From JAHCIE01 sp034431435 (GTDB lineage: Bacteria; Chloroflexota; Anaerolineae; Epilineales; JAHCIE01), in assembly GCA_034431435.1 (NCBI GenBank), contig DAOUDG010000096.1:1-38145 (forward strand): a stretch of DNA of 38,145 bases, in the 5' to 3' direction. Under the pieces are notes generated by a model. The model saw only the letters and a list, made by a program, of their open reading frames with translations. It made no database searches and had not been told where the DNA came from. Made by a program: the position numbers and the translations under genes. Within the stretch, counting starts at the first letter, position 1; the number at the start of each line of letters is the position of its first letter. Below are positions 14,069 through 21,800 of the stretch, in pieces.

Positions 14069-15577
14069 ATGCCCGCCGCACGCTATCTGCTGGGCATTGA
14101 CCAGGGCAGCAGCGGTAGCCGCGCCCTCCTTCTCGACGCTGAGGGCACGCCGCGTGGCTATGGCTATCGCCCGCTCGCTCGCCTGCATCCCCGGCCCGGT
14201 TGGGTCGAGCAGGACCCGTGGGCCGTCTCCCAGGGGGTCAGCGAGGCGATTACTGAGGCCCTGGCCGCGGCCAACGCCCGGCCGACCGAGGTGGCCGCCG
14301 TCGGCATCGCCTGCCAGCGCAACACCGAATTTGCCTGGGAGGTGGCGACCCGCCGCCCGGTCGGCCACGCCATTAGCTGGCAGGACCTGCGCACCCTGCC
14401 GATGGTCGAGGAAGTGGCGGCCTGGGAACATGGGCGCGAGACTCGTCACCGTCTGGGCTACGCGCCGGGGCCGTATAGCTCCGCCCTGCACATTGCCTGG
14501 CGGATGCGTCACGAACCGGGGTTTGCGGCTGCGGCGCGCGCCGGTCGCCTGCAGCTTGGCCTGTCGGCCGAGTGGCTGCTCCAGGCGCTGGGCGAGGCGG
14601 CGGGCCACGCGATGGATGTCTCCCTCGTCCAGGCAATGGGGCTGTACGACTTCCGCGCGGGCGGATACTGGGCGGACTGGCTCGACTTCCTGGGTATCCC
14701 CCGCGCACCGTTGCCCGACGCTGTTCCCTCGGTCCACGAGTTTGGCGCGCTACGCCTGCTGGGAGCGGATGGCGAGGCCGCGCTCGTTCCCGTGCTGGCG
14801 ATGATCGGCGACCAGCAGGGCGCGCTGTTCGGCTACGACTGCCGCCAGCCTGGCGATGCGGAGTGTACCCACGGCACGGCCTCCTTCGTTGATGTGTGTG
14901 TCGGGTCGAGCGCGCCGCAGCAGGAAAGAGTCAACGTCTACTACGCCTGGCGCATTGGCCCGACGACGACCTACTGCCTGGAGGCGGATACGACGGTCAG
15001 CGGGGCGGTCATCCGTTGGCTGCGCGAGCGGGCGCGACTGTTCGATCGCGATGAAGAGGTGGGGCCGCTGGCGACGTCCGTGCCCGACGCGGGTGGCGTG
15101 GTGTTCGTGCCTGCTTTCACTGGTCTCAATGTGCCCTACAACGACCAGGCGGCGCGGGGCACGCTGCTGGGCCTGACCCTCGGTAGCAGCCGCGCCCACA
15201 TCGTGCGCGCCTTTCTCGACTCGCTGGGCTATCAGGTGCGCGCCATTCTGGACCGCATTCGCGCTGACACCGGCCTGACTGTCGATCGTCTCTACCTGGG
15301 TGGCGGCGTGTCGGTGAGTGACGTGGCGTGTCAGATACAGGCCGACCTGCTGGGCATGCCAACGGTGCGCCCCCAGTTCACCGAGACCACCGCCCGCGCC
15401 GCCGCGTTGCTGGCGGGACTCGGTGCGGGCTGGTGGCCGTCGCTGGCCGCGCTACCGACGCTGCCGTCCGGGGCGACGGTCTTCGAGCCGCGCCTGTCGG
15501 CCGACGAGCGCGACGTGGGCTACGCGCGCTGGAAGCGGGCGGTGGAGGCTGTGCGCCTGTTCGGCGCGGGGGAATAG
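14069..15577 (+). CDS. FGGY-family carbohydrate kinase, glycerol-kinase-like
   Basis: A 502-residue kinase of the FGGY fold. The first ATPase-fold domain opens with GIDQGSSGSRALLLDAEG, followed by WVEQDPW and ISWQDLRT, as in glycerol kinase. The catalytic aspartate lies in IGDQQGALFG (D248). The second domain has GTASFVDV, VPAFTGLNVPYNDQAARGTLLGLTLG (very glycerol-kinase-like) and the nucleotide-binding LYLGGGVSVSD. It differs from classical GlpK in VPYND where GAPYWD is usual, and in ISWQDLRT where VWQDRRT is usual, so xylulose, erythritol or another polyol is also possible. The start at 14069 follows GAGGCGAGCC. It sits ten bases after the MBL gene, and the HAD phosphatase two genes up suggests turnover of a phosphorylated sugar or polyol. 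Confidence 0.88.
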   Translation: MPAARYLLGIDQGSSGSRALLLDAEGTPRGYGYRPLARLHPRPGWVEQDPWAVSQGVSEAITEALAAANARPTEVAAVGIACQRNTEFAWEVATRRPVGHAISWQDLRTLPMVEEVAAWEHGRETRHRLGYAPGPYSSALHIAWRMRHEPGFAAAARAGRLQLGLSAEWLLQALGEAAGHAMDVSLVQAMGLYDFRAGGYWADWLDFLGIPRAPLPDAVPSVHEFGALRLLGADGEAALVPVLAMIGDQQGALFGYDCRQPGDAECTHGTASFVDVCVGSSAPQQERVNVYYAWRIGPTTTYCLEADTTVSGAVIRWLRERARLFDRDEEVGPLATSVPDAGGVVFVPAFTGLNVPYNDQAARGTLLGLTLGSSRAHIVRAFLDSLGYQVRAILDRIRADTGLTVDRLYLGGGVSVSDVACQIQADLLGMPTVRPQFTETTARAAALLAGLGAGWWPSLAALPTLPSGATVFEPRLSADERDVGYARWKRAVEAVRLFGAGE

Positions 15578-15669
15578 CCTGGGTTCGGCGCGGAGGCCTA
15601 CAGCCGCCGCAGGCAAGGCGCGGGATGGGGTCATGCCGCGCCAGCCGGTGAAGAGGTATGGGGAGTGGC

Positions 15670-16101
15670 ATGACGAATGAGACGAACTTCGAGCGGGTAC
15701 GGGCGTTTCACCGCGCGGTAGGTGGGGCCGCACCGGATGCGCCGACTGCCCCGCCGGCGGTGACGCTGCGCCTGCGTCAGACCCTCATCCGCGAGGAGTA
15801 TGAGGAAGTTGCGGCGGCGTTTGACGAGGCGGAAGAGGCGCGGGCGGCGGGCGCGGCGGTGGACATCGTGCCACTGGTCCACGAGCTGACCGACCTGTTG
15901 TACGTCGCGTACGGCGGCCTGGTCGAGCTGGGCGTCGACGGTGACGCCGTGTTCGCCGAGGTTCATCGCGCCAACATGGACAAGACCCATGGGCCGAAGC
16001 GCGCCGACGGAAAGCAATTGAAGCCGCCCGGCTGGCAGCCCGCCGACGTGGCGGCCGTCCTTGCCGGGCAGGGGCGAACGTCTGATAGTGGATCGGGCTG
16101 A
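15670..16101 (+). CDS. MazG-like / HisE-like nucleotide pyrophosphohydrolase
   Basis: A 143-residue all-alpha protein of the MazG/PRA-PH superfamily. The metal motif EExxE...ExxD appears as REEYEEVAAAFDE followed by VHELTDLLYVAYG. The C-terminal HRANMDKTHGPKRADGKQLKPPGW is the tail typical of single-domain MazG-like pyrophosphohydrolases. These remove pyrophosphate from (d)NTPs, or from phosphoribosyl-ATP in histidine synthesis. No other his genes are nearby, so a dNTP house-cleaning role is more likely. The ATG at 15670 is used because GGGGAG lies six bases upstream; an ATG four codons earlier overlaps that site. A short stem (15617-15623/15636-15642) precedes it. Confidence 0.85.
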   Translation: MTNETNFERVRAFHRAVGGAAPDAPTAPPAVTLRLRQTLIREEYEEVAAAFDEAEEARAAGAAVDIVPLVHELTDLLYVAYGGLVELGVDGDAVFAEVHRANMDKTHGPKRADGKQLKPPGWQPADVAAVLAGQGRTSDSGSG

Positions 16102-16124
16102 CAGAACTGGCGAGGGGAGGGGGT

Positions 16125-18182
16125 ATGCTGTTTGGCGTCGATTACTACCCGGAGCACTGGCCGGAGACTCGCTGGGCGACGGACGCGGCCATGATGCGCG
16201 AGATCGGCCTGGAGATGGTGCGCGTCGCCGAGTTCGCCTGGTCGCGCATGGAACCATCGGCGGGGCAGTACGATTGGGGCTGGCTCGACCGCGCCATAGC
16301 GACGCTGACGGGCGCAGGCTTGAAGGTCATCTTAGGCACGCCCACCGCCGCGCCGCCCGCCTGGCTCATCCATGCTCACCCCGACATCCTGCCTGTCGAT
16401 GCCGAGGGTCGCCGTCGCCGCCACGGTGGCCGCCGCCACGTATGCGCCAATGCGCCCGCCTTCCAGGAGGCGGCGGCGCGCATCGTAACGGCGATGGCCG
16501 AGCGCTACGGGGATCACGACGCCCTCATCGGTTGGCAGATCGACAATGAGTTCGGCGGCGGCGGCGGCGCCCGCTGCTATTGCGCCCATTGCGCGTCGGC
16601 GTTTCGCCGCTGGCTGCGCGAGCGTTACGGCGACCTCAGAATCGTCAATGACGCCTGGGGCGGTGTGTTCTGGTCCCAGGAGTACAGCCAGTGGCAGCAG
16701 ATCGAGCCGCCCAATCTCGTCCTCGGTAAGCCCAACCCCTCCCACGTGCTGGACTACTACCGCTTCGCCTCTGACGCCTGGGTGACATTCCAGCGCAATC
16801 AGGCCCAGACCCTGCGGCGATTCTCGGCGGGTCGCTGGGTCACTCACAACCTCATGGGGACACTGCGCAGCCTCGACTATCACGCCCTGGCCGCCGACCT
16901 GGACTTCGTGAGTTGGGACAACTACCCCACGGGCAACACCGAGCGCGACAGCGCCGCCCTGTACGGCCCCGGCCACACACCGCCACCCCACGGCTACGAC
17001 GTGGGCGACCCGGCTATCACAGCCTTCTATCATGCCCTGATGGTCGGCCTCAAGGAGCAGCCCGTCTGGGTGATGGAGCAGCAGCCCGGCTACGTCAACT
17101 GGGCCGCGTACAACCCCACGCCGCGGCCCGGCGTCGTCCGCTACTGGACGCTGGAAGGCTTCGCCCACGGCGCGGACGCCGTGGTCTTCTTCCGCTGGCG
17201 GGCGTGCCATTTCGCCCAGGAGCAATTCCACAGCGGCCTGCTCAAGCACGACGCGACGCCTGACCAGGGCTACGCGGAGGTTATCAGCCTCGCCGATGAC
17301 CGCGCCGTGTTGGAGATGTTGCAGGGCGCGCGGACTCGCGCCGAGGTGGCTGTGCTCTACAGTTACGAGGATGACTGGGCGGCCGAGATGCAGCCCCACC
17401 AGGCCGACTTCAGCCTGCGCCGCGAGGTGTTTGCCTGGTTCCGCGCCTTCCAGCGGGCGGGTATTCCGGTCGAGATTGCTCAGCCGTCTACCGACCTGGC
17501 GCGCTTCCGTCTGGTCGTCGCCCCGACGCTGTGGCTGGTTGACGACGCCCTGGCGTCACACCTGCGCGCCTACGTCGAGCAGGGCGGGACATTGCTCATC
17601 GGGCCGCGCTCCGGCTTCAAGACGCCGACGAACCTGGTGCGGCCGGATGGTCCGCCGGGTGCGCTGACGGATCTCGTGGGCGCGAAGGTGGTGGCCTTCC
17701 ACAGCCTGCCGCCCGGCCTGAGCTACGAACTGGGGTGGGCGGACCATGAGGGCGCGACGGCGTCCGTTGTGGTGTGGGCCGAGGCGCTGGAGCCAGGGCC
17801 GGGCGTCGAGACGGTGGTGACGTGGACGAGTGGGCTGCTGGCGGGACAGGCGGCGGCGACCCTGCGCACCGTCAATGGTGGTCAGGTGGCCTATCTGGGC
17901 GCATGGCTGACCGATGCCCTGGCCGACCAAGCCGTGGCGTGGCTGGCCCACGTGGCCGGCGTGTGGGAGGTGGTCGAGGCCCCTATCGGCGTCATGGTCG
18001 CGCGCCGCGTGGCCGACGGTCAGGAGTACGTGGGCCTGGTCAATGGGACGGACGATGAGCAGGCGGTAGCCCTGTACCCTGCGCCCCTCGTCGACGTCGC
18101 GACGGGCGAGGCCTGGCCGGCGTCGATGACTCTGCCACCGCGGTCGGTGCGCTTCGGCGTGCGCCCGACTGAGGCGGGGTAG
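16125..18182 (+). CDS. GH42 beta-galactosidase
   Basis: A 685-residue glycoside hydrolase family 42 enzyme that releases beta-galactose (or beta-linked arabinoside/galacto-oligosaccharide ends). The N-terminal motif GVDYYPEHWP is diagnostic of the family. The acid/base is E142 in IGWQIDNEFG, and the nucleophile is E318 in VWVMEQQPG. A TIM barrel occupies about residues 1-380. A class-I-amidotransferase-like trimerisation domain (LDHLRAY..GGTLLIGPRSGFKT) lies around 390-590, then a small beta domain with the VARRVADGQEYVGLVNGTDDEQAV stretch. There is no signal peptide, so it is cytoplasmic. Cysteines in ARCYCAHC (around 152) match the zinc-binding loop of many GH42 enzymes. The gene has its own start 23 bp after the pyrophosphohydrolase; no separate promoter is apparent. 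Sugar uptake genes are not in the window. Confidence 0.94.
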   Translation: MLFGVDYYPEHWPETRWATDAAMMREIGLEMVRVAEFAWSRMEPSAGQYDWGWLDRAIATLTGAGLKVILGTPTAAPPAWLIHAHPDILPVDAEGRRRRHGGRRHVCANAPAFQEAAARIVTAMAERYGDHDALIGWQIDNEFGGGGGARCYCAHCASAFRRWLRERYGDLRIVNDAWGGVFWSQEYSQWQQIEPPNLVLGKPNPSHVLDYYRFASDAWVTFQRNQAQTLRRFSAGRWVTHNLMGTLRSLDYHALAADLDFVSWDNYPTGNTERDSAALYGPGHTPPPHGYDVGDPAITAFYHALMVGLKEQPVWVMEQQPGYVNWAAYNPTPRPGVVRYWTLEGFAHGADAVVFFRWRACHFAQEQFHSGLLKHDATPDQGYAEVISLADDRAVLEMLQGARTRAEVAVLYSYEDDWAAEMQPHQADFSLRREVFAWFRAFQRAGIPVEIAQPSTDLARFRLVVAPTLWLVDDALASHLRAYVEQGGTLLIGPRSGFKTPTNLVRPDGPPGALTDLVGAKVVAFHSLPPGLSYELGWADHEGATASVVVWAEALEPGPGVETVVTWTSGLLAGQAAATLRTVNGGQVAYLGAWLTDALADQAVAWLAHVAGVWEVVEAPIGVMVARRVADGQEYVGLVNGTDDEQAVALYPAPLVDVATGEAWPASMTLPPRSVRFGVRPTEAG

Positions 18183-18199
18183 GCTGCCTGAGGCGACGG

Positions 18200-18228
18200 T
18201 TGTCAGCCGGGGCGGGCGAGGTTACAAT
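18200..18228 (+). promoter_or_regulatory. Promoter of the ABM monooxygenase/alcohol dehydrogenase pair
   Basis: TTGTCA (18200-18205), 17-bp spacer, TACAAT (18223-18228). The leader to the ATG at 18307 is about 72 nt and contains a 7-bp stem (18261-18267/18273-18279). Confidence 0.65.
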
Positions 18229-18306
18229 CAATCTGGCCCGCCGAGGCCTGTGCTCTGGCTCCCTCTCCCAGGGGGAGGGGGAATTACAACCTCCGGAGAT
18301 ACCCGC

Positions 18307-18612
18307 ATGCAAGTTCTCTTCGTGACTCTGCGCGTCAAGCCCGACAAAGTAGATGACTTCCTCGAACTCGTTGAGTACAACCACCAGAATACACGCCAGG
18401 AGCCGGGCAACCTGCGCTTCGACGTGCTGCGCTCTCAGGACGATCCCGCCCGGTTCGCGCTGTACGAAGTGTACCGCACGCCCGACGACGTGACGGCGCA
18501 CCAGGGGACGGCCCACTACGCCCGCTGGAAGTCGACCATCGACGGGCTGTTGGCCGAGCCGCGCCACCGCGCCATGTACACGACACTGTGTCCGCCTGAT
18601 GGCGTGTGGTAG
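18307..18612 (+). CDS. ABM-domain (antibiotic biosynthesis monooxygenase-like) protein
   Basis: A 101-residue dimeric alpha+beta-barrel protein. It has the ABM layout: strand MQVLFVTLRVKPDKVDDFLELVEYNHQNT, then PGNLRFDVLRSQDDPARFALYEVYRTPDDVTAHQGTAHYARW. The N-H-(Q)NT, PG-(N)LRFDV and AHQGTAHYARW motifs resemble LsrG/YgiN-type members, which act on small quinone- or furanone-like molecules. Substrate is unknown. The ATG at 18307 has GGAG nine bases upstream; an ORF beginning at 18250 adds low-complexity residues and is rejected. It is six bases upstream of the alcohol-dehydrogenase gene and co-transcribed with it, so the two may process the same intermediate. Confidence 0.85.
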   Translation: MQVLFVTLRVKPDKVDDFLELVEYNHQNTRQEPGNLRFDVLRSQDDPARFALYEVYRTPDDVTAHQGTAHYARWKSTIDGLLAEPRHRAMYTTLCPPDGVW

Positions 18613-18618
18613 CCAGCC

Positions 18619-19824
18619 ATGACTCCCTTGCCAGGCTTCGAGTTCGCGACCGCCCAACGCATCCTGTTCGGCGCGGGCGTCTTCGACCAGGTCGGTAAAC
18701 TTGCCGCCGAGCAAGGCCGCCACGTGTTCCTGGTCGCGGGATCGTCCGCCTTCGCCGACGGTGGCCCGGCCGGACGGCTGGCGGCGCAACTGGCCGCGCT
18801 CGGTGTGAGCTTGACGACTTTCACCGTCGTCGGCGAGCCGGAGGTGACGGGTATCACAGCCGCCACCGAGGCGGCGCGGCAGGCGGGCGCAGATGTGGTC
18901 GTCGGCCTGGGTGGTGGCAGCGCGCTCGACACGGGCAAGGCCGTCGCGGGCCTGCTGACGAACGGCGGCGAGCCGCTGGACTACATGGAGGTCGTTGGGC
19001 GCGGCCAGGCCATCACCCAACCGGCCGCGCCCTACATTGCCGTGGCGACCACGGCCGGGCCGGGCGCGGAGGTGACACGCAATGCCGTGGTCCTGTCGCG
19101 GGCGCATGGCGTCAAGGCCAGCATCCGCAGCCCGTATCTCCTGCCCCGGCTGGCCGTCGTCGACCCGCTGTTGACCCATAGCCTGCCGCCCGACGCCACC
19201 GCTGCCACGGGGCTGGATGCTCTGACCCAGTTGATCGAGCCGTATGTCTCGCGCCGCGCCAATCCTTTGACCGATGCGCTGATTCTCAGCGCGCTGCCCA
19301 GAGGCGCGACGGCCCTGCCCCGCGCCTGGGCCACGCCCGACGCCGCGAATGCCCGCGCGGACATGGCCTTCGCCAGTCTGTGCGGTGGCCTGGCCCTCGC
19401 CAACGCTGGCCTGGGTGCGGTCCACGGCTTCGCCGCGCCCCTCGGTGGCGCGTATCCCATCTCCCACGGTGTCGCCTGCGCCTTGCTGCTGGCCCCGGTC
19501 ATGGAGGCCAACGTGGCGGCCTTGCGGGCGATGGAGCCGGACGCCACGGCTGGCCCAGCGACGGCCGGCGCAACCCTGCGCCGCTACGTCGAGGTGGGCG
19601 GCATGTTGACCGGCGAGTGGGGCGCGGACGCTATTGAGGCCGGGGTAGACTGGGTGCGTGACCGGGTCAAGCAGTTCGGCCTGGGTGGCCTGGCGCGCTA
19701 TGGCGTGCGCGCCGATGACTTGCCTGACCTTGCCCTACATGCCGAGGAGGCCAGTAGCATGAAGGGCAACCCTGTGACGCTCGGCCGCGCGACGCTGATG
19801 CAGATCTTGAAACGGGCGCTCTGA
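18619..19824 (+). CDS. Iron-containing alcohol dehydrogenase-fold oxidoreductase with atypical metal site
   Basis: A 401-residue group III (Fe-ADH) dehydrogenase. The NAD(P) loop GGGSALDTGK spans G98-K107. The metal-site aspartate is D200 in GLDALTQLIEPY; H269 and H283 lie in VHGFAAPLGGAYPISHG. Two positions normally histidine, in DALTH and HGMAH, are Q204 and A273 here. The D/Q/H/H pattern with TQLIEPYVSRRANPLTD looks like a distinct subfamily rather than decay, since the rest is well conserved. Substrate is probably a small alcohol or aldehyde, but maleylacetate-reductase-type activity cannot be excluded. It lies six bases after the ABM gene. A small dyad (19856-19861/19868-19873) follows the stop. 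Confidence 0.9.
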   Translation: MTPLPGFEFATAQRILFGAGVFDQVGKLAAEQGRHVFLVAGSSAFADGGPAGRLAAQLAALGVSLTTFTVVGEPEVTGITAATEAARQAGADVVVGLGGGSALDTGKAVAGLLTNGGEPLDYMEVVGRGQAITQPAAPYIAVATTAGPGAEVTRNAVVLSRAHGVKASIRSPYLLPRLAVVDPLLTHSLPPDATAATGLDALTQLIEPYVSRRANPLTDALILSALPRGATALPRAWATPDAANARADMAFASLCGGLALANAGLGAVHGFAAPLGGAYPISHGVACALLLAPVMEANVAALRAMEPDATAGPATAGATLRRYVEVGGMLTGEWGADAIEAGVDWVRDRVKQFGLGGLARYGVRADDLPDLALHAEEASSMKGNPVTLGRATLMQILKRAL

Positions 19825-19855
19825 TTCTTCTTCTTCACGTCCGCCACCATTTCTT

Positions 19856-19873
19856 CACGCCAACGTAGGCGTG
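19856..19873 (+). terminator. Small dyad downstream of the alcohol dehydrogenase gene
   Basis: Perfect six-base arms CACGCC and GGCGTG around a six-base loop, 31 bp past the dehydrogenase stop. There is no U-tract, so termination is uncertain. The rest of the 129-bp gap 19825-19953 shows nothing else convincing. Confidence 0.3.
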
Positions 19874-19953
19874 TCGCCCAACAATGGCGGCCGCTCTGTG
19901 ATTAAATACGTCAACGACGGGTCAGTCCCTGGATGTGTGTCAGGAGGGAAGCC

Positions 19954-20178
19954 ATGTTCGGCTGGCGTAGCGACGATCACAAGACAGATGACAGCCGTGA
20001 TGCGCAGCGGCAACAGTACGACAGCGACGCCGAGCGCCGTGCAGCGGAGATCCTGCGGCGGCTCGGCGCCGACCGAGGCGAGGCCGGCGATGTCGTGGAC
20101 GATTTCATGCGCCGCGTGGACGAGCGGGCCGAGACCCTGCGCGAGGACGAAGAGAAGAAGCGTCATAGCTGGTGGTAG
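19954..20178 (+). CDS. Small charged hypothetical protein (74 aa)
   Basis: A 74-residue, highly charged protein (many Asp/Glu/Arg) beginning MFGWRSDDHK and ending with the helix FMRRVDERAETLREDEEKKRHSWW. The middle helix AERRAAEILRRLGADRGEAGDVVDDF is strongly amphipathic. There is no signal peptide, membrane segment or known domain. The ATG at 19954 is chosen because AGGAGGGAAG sits directly upstream; the longer reading frame from 19933 lacks this. The strong ribosome site and the good terminator right behind it (20208-20233) support a real, possibly monocistronic gene. Function unknown. Confidence 0.65.
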   Translation: MFGWRSDDHKTDDSRDAQRQQYDSDAERRAAEILRRLGADRGEAGDVVDDFMRRVDERAETLREDEEKKRHSWW

Positions 20179-20207
20179 CCCCCGATTCCTCCCCGGCTCG
20201 ACTCCAA

Positions 20208-20233
20208 CCCCCCGCCTGGTCTCAGGCGGGGGG
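20208..20233 (+). terminator. Intrinsic terminator after the 74-aa gene
   Basis: Perfect 10-bp stem: CCCCCCGCCT (20208-20217) pairs with AGGCGGGGGG (20224-20233), loop GGTCTC. CTATTTT follows at 20238. It is one of the few stems in this window with a short T-run. Confidence 0.75.
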
Positions 20234-20367
20234 CGCGCTATTTTGCCCGCCTGCCTTGCCGCCCCAGCTTGTGGTACACTTGGCGCAGATGCGCCGCACT
20301 GGCTTCGTTGGCGCGGGATGTGGCCTTCCCGCGCGAGCCGACTGTCGCGACACGCGAGGGGCAACCC

Positions 20368-21717
20368 ATGTCCACAGCCTCTGAACCGATGAGCCGTAGC
20401 CTGGGTGCGACGCCGATGGACACCGATGTTATCGTCGTGGGGTCAGGACCGGGCGGCGCGACGGTGGCCCGCGAGTTGACGCGGCGGGGTCAGCGCGTCG
20501 TGGTACTGGAGCGGGGCCAGGACCATCGCCGCGCCCCCTACTACGGCACGTACCTGGGGGCGATGCTGTACACCGACCGCGCCGCGCTCCTGTACACCCG
20601 CGAGGGCGTCAACATCGTGCGTCCGCTGATGGCGGGCGGTGCGACGAGCATGTACTGTGGCTGCTCAGCCCCGCCGCCCGACTGGTTCAAGAATTACGGG
20701 GTTGACCTGGACCAGCCAGTGGCCGAGGCGGAGGCGGAGTTGCGTATCGCGCCCCTGCCGCCGGAGTTGCGCGGCGCAGCGTCCACGCGCCTGGCGGAGG
20801 CAGCGTGTGATCTGGGCATGGACTGGCGGCCGCAGCCCAAGTTCATGGACCCGACGCGGGCGCGGCGCTTCAACTGTGGGGCGCATTGCATGCTCGGTTG
20901 CCGCTGCGGGGCAAAGTGGAACGCCGCCGAGTGGATTGACGAGGCGGTGCGTGGCGGCGCGCACTTCGTGACCGGCGCGATGGTCGAGGACCTGCTCATC
21001 GAGGGCGGCCAGGTGGTGGGGGTACGGGGGCGGGTCGGGCACACGCCCTTCCGCCTGCGCGCGTCGGTCGTCGTGCTGGCGGCGGGGGGGATTGGCACGC
21101 CGCGCATCCTCGAACAGGCCGGTTTCCCGGATGCCGGGCGGGGCATGGCGATCGACGCCACGCTCATGGTGTACGGCGTCGCACCGCACGCCAACCAGGG
21201 CCACGAGCCGCCGATGACGTGGTACTACGAGGACCTGGAGCGCGGCTACATGCTGAGCACCCTGATCGACCCGTGGCTGATGTACCCTATCATCACCGCC
21301 CTCAAGGGGCCGCGCTATGCCCTGACCTGGCCGCGCTGGGGGCGCACCCTGGGCGTCATGATCAAGCTCAAGGACCACGTATCGGGCGATGTACGCCAGG
21401 GTCACACCCTGAGTAAGCCCCTCACCGACGACGACCGCGCTCGCCTGGCCCACGCCGAAGCAACGGCGCGGCGCATCCTGGCGCGGGCGGGCGTCGATGG
21501 GGCGACGGTGTTCAGCACGCCGATTCGGGGCACACACCCGTCGGCGACGGTGCGCATCGGCGACATGCTCGACACGGACCTGCAAACATCGCTGCGAGGA
21601 CTGTATGTGTGCGATGCCAGTGTGTTCCCTGAGGCGCTGGCGCGGCCGACGGTGCTGACCATCATTGCCCTGGGCAAGCGGCTGGCCGCCCATCTGTCGC
21701 GCGACAGGCGCGGCTAG
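20368..21717 (+). CDS. GMC-family FAD oxidoreductase
   Basis: A 449-residue flavoprotein oxidoreductase. The FAD-binding VIVVGSGPGGATVARELTRRG (GSGPGG at 25-30) is followed by a glutamate ending strand 2 (VLERG). The usual substrate-side features are present: the VRPLMAGGATSMYCGCSAPP loop, ASVVVLAAGGIGTPRILEQAG, and a C-terminal GLYVCDASVFPEALARPTVLTIIALG. The stretch C170-x3-C174-x3-C178-x-C180-GAKW matches the cysteine-rich segment common in bacterial long-chain alcohol/sugar GMC enzymes. It is shorter than most glucose/choline oxidases (500-550 residues). The ATG at 20368 is chosen for its GAGGGG site; a longer frame from 20269 is upstream leader. It oxidises an alcohol of unknown identity and is near the sugar isomerase and ADH genes. 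Confidence 0.88.
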   Translation: MSTASEPMSRSLGATPMDTDVIVVGSGPGGATVARELTRRGQRVVVLERGQDHRRAPYYGTYLGAMLYTDRAALLYTREGVNIVRPLMAGGATSMYCGCSAPPPDWFKNYGVDLDQPVAEAEAELRIAPLPPELRGAASTRLAEAACDLGMDWRPQPKFMDPTRARRFNCGAHCMLGCRCGAKWNAAEWIDEAVRGGAHFVTGAMVEDLLIEGGQVVGVRGRVGHTPFRLRASVVVLAAGGIGTPRILEQAGFPDAGRGMAIDATLMVYGVAPHANQGHEPPMTWYYEDLERGYMLSTLIDPWLMYPIITALKGPRYALTWPRWGRTLGVMIKLKDHVSGDVRQGHTLSKPLTDDDRARLAHAEATARRILARAGVDGATVFSTPIRGTHPSATVRIGDMLDTDLQTSLRGLYVCDASVFPEALARPTVLTIIALGKRLAAHLSRDRRG

Positions 21718-21718
21718 T

Positions 21719-21747
21719 TTGGCGAAGCCGCTCACCTCTGGCATAAT
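21719..21747 (+). promoter_or_regulatory. Promoter of the sugar isomerase gene
   Basis: TTGGCG (21719-21724), 17-bp spacer, CATAAT (21742-21747), directly after the GMC stop. The leader to the ATG at 21801 is about 46 nt. Confidence 0.6.
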
Positions 21748-21800
21748 CCAACTGTGAGCGACAATCCTCCAACTCCCTGGATTCTGAAAGGCAGGTTCCG

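Noticed and set aside
13205..14737. 510-codon open frame on the minus strand
   Set aside because: Covers the MBL-fold and FGGY-kinase genes on the opposite strand, both with intact catalytic motifs. It is a high-GC shadow.
16332..17399. 355-codon open frame on the minus strand
   Set aside because: Antisense to the catalytic part of the GH42 gene (E142, E318).
18255..18285. CCCTCTCCCAGGGGGAGGGG stem as a terminator
   Set aside because: It lies in the leader of the ABM gene after its promoter, not at a gene end, and is a short low-complexity purine/pyrimidine stretch.
18040..19467. 475-codon open frame on the minus strand
   Set aside because: Antisense to the ABM and alcohol-dehydrogenase genes; no domain or ribosome site.
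20665..21744. 359-codon open frame on the minus strand
   Set aside because: Antisense to the GMC oxidoreductase with its FAD motif and C-terminal signature.
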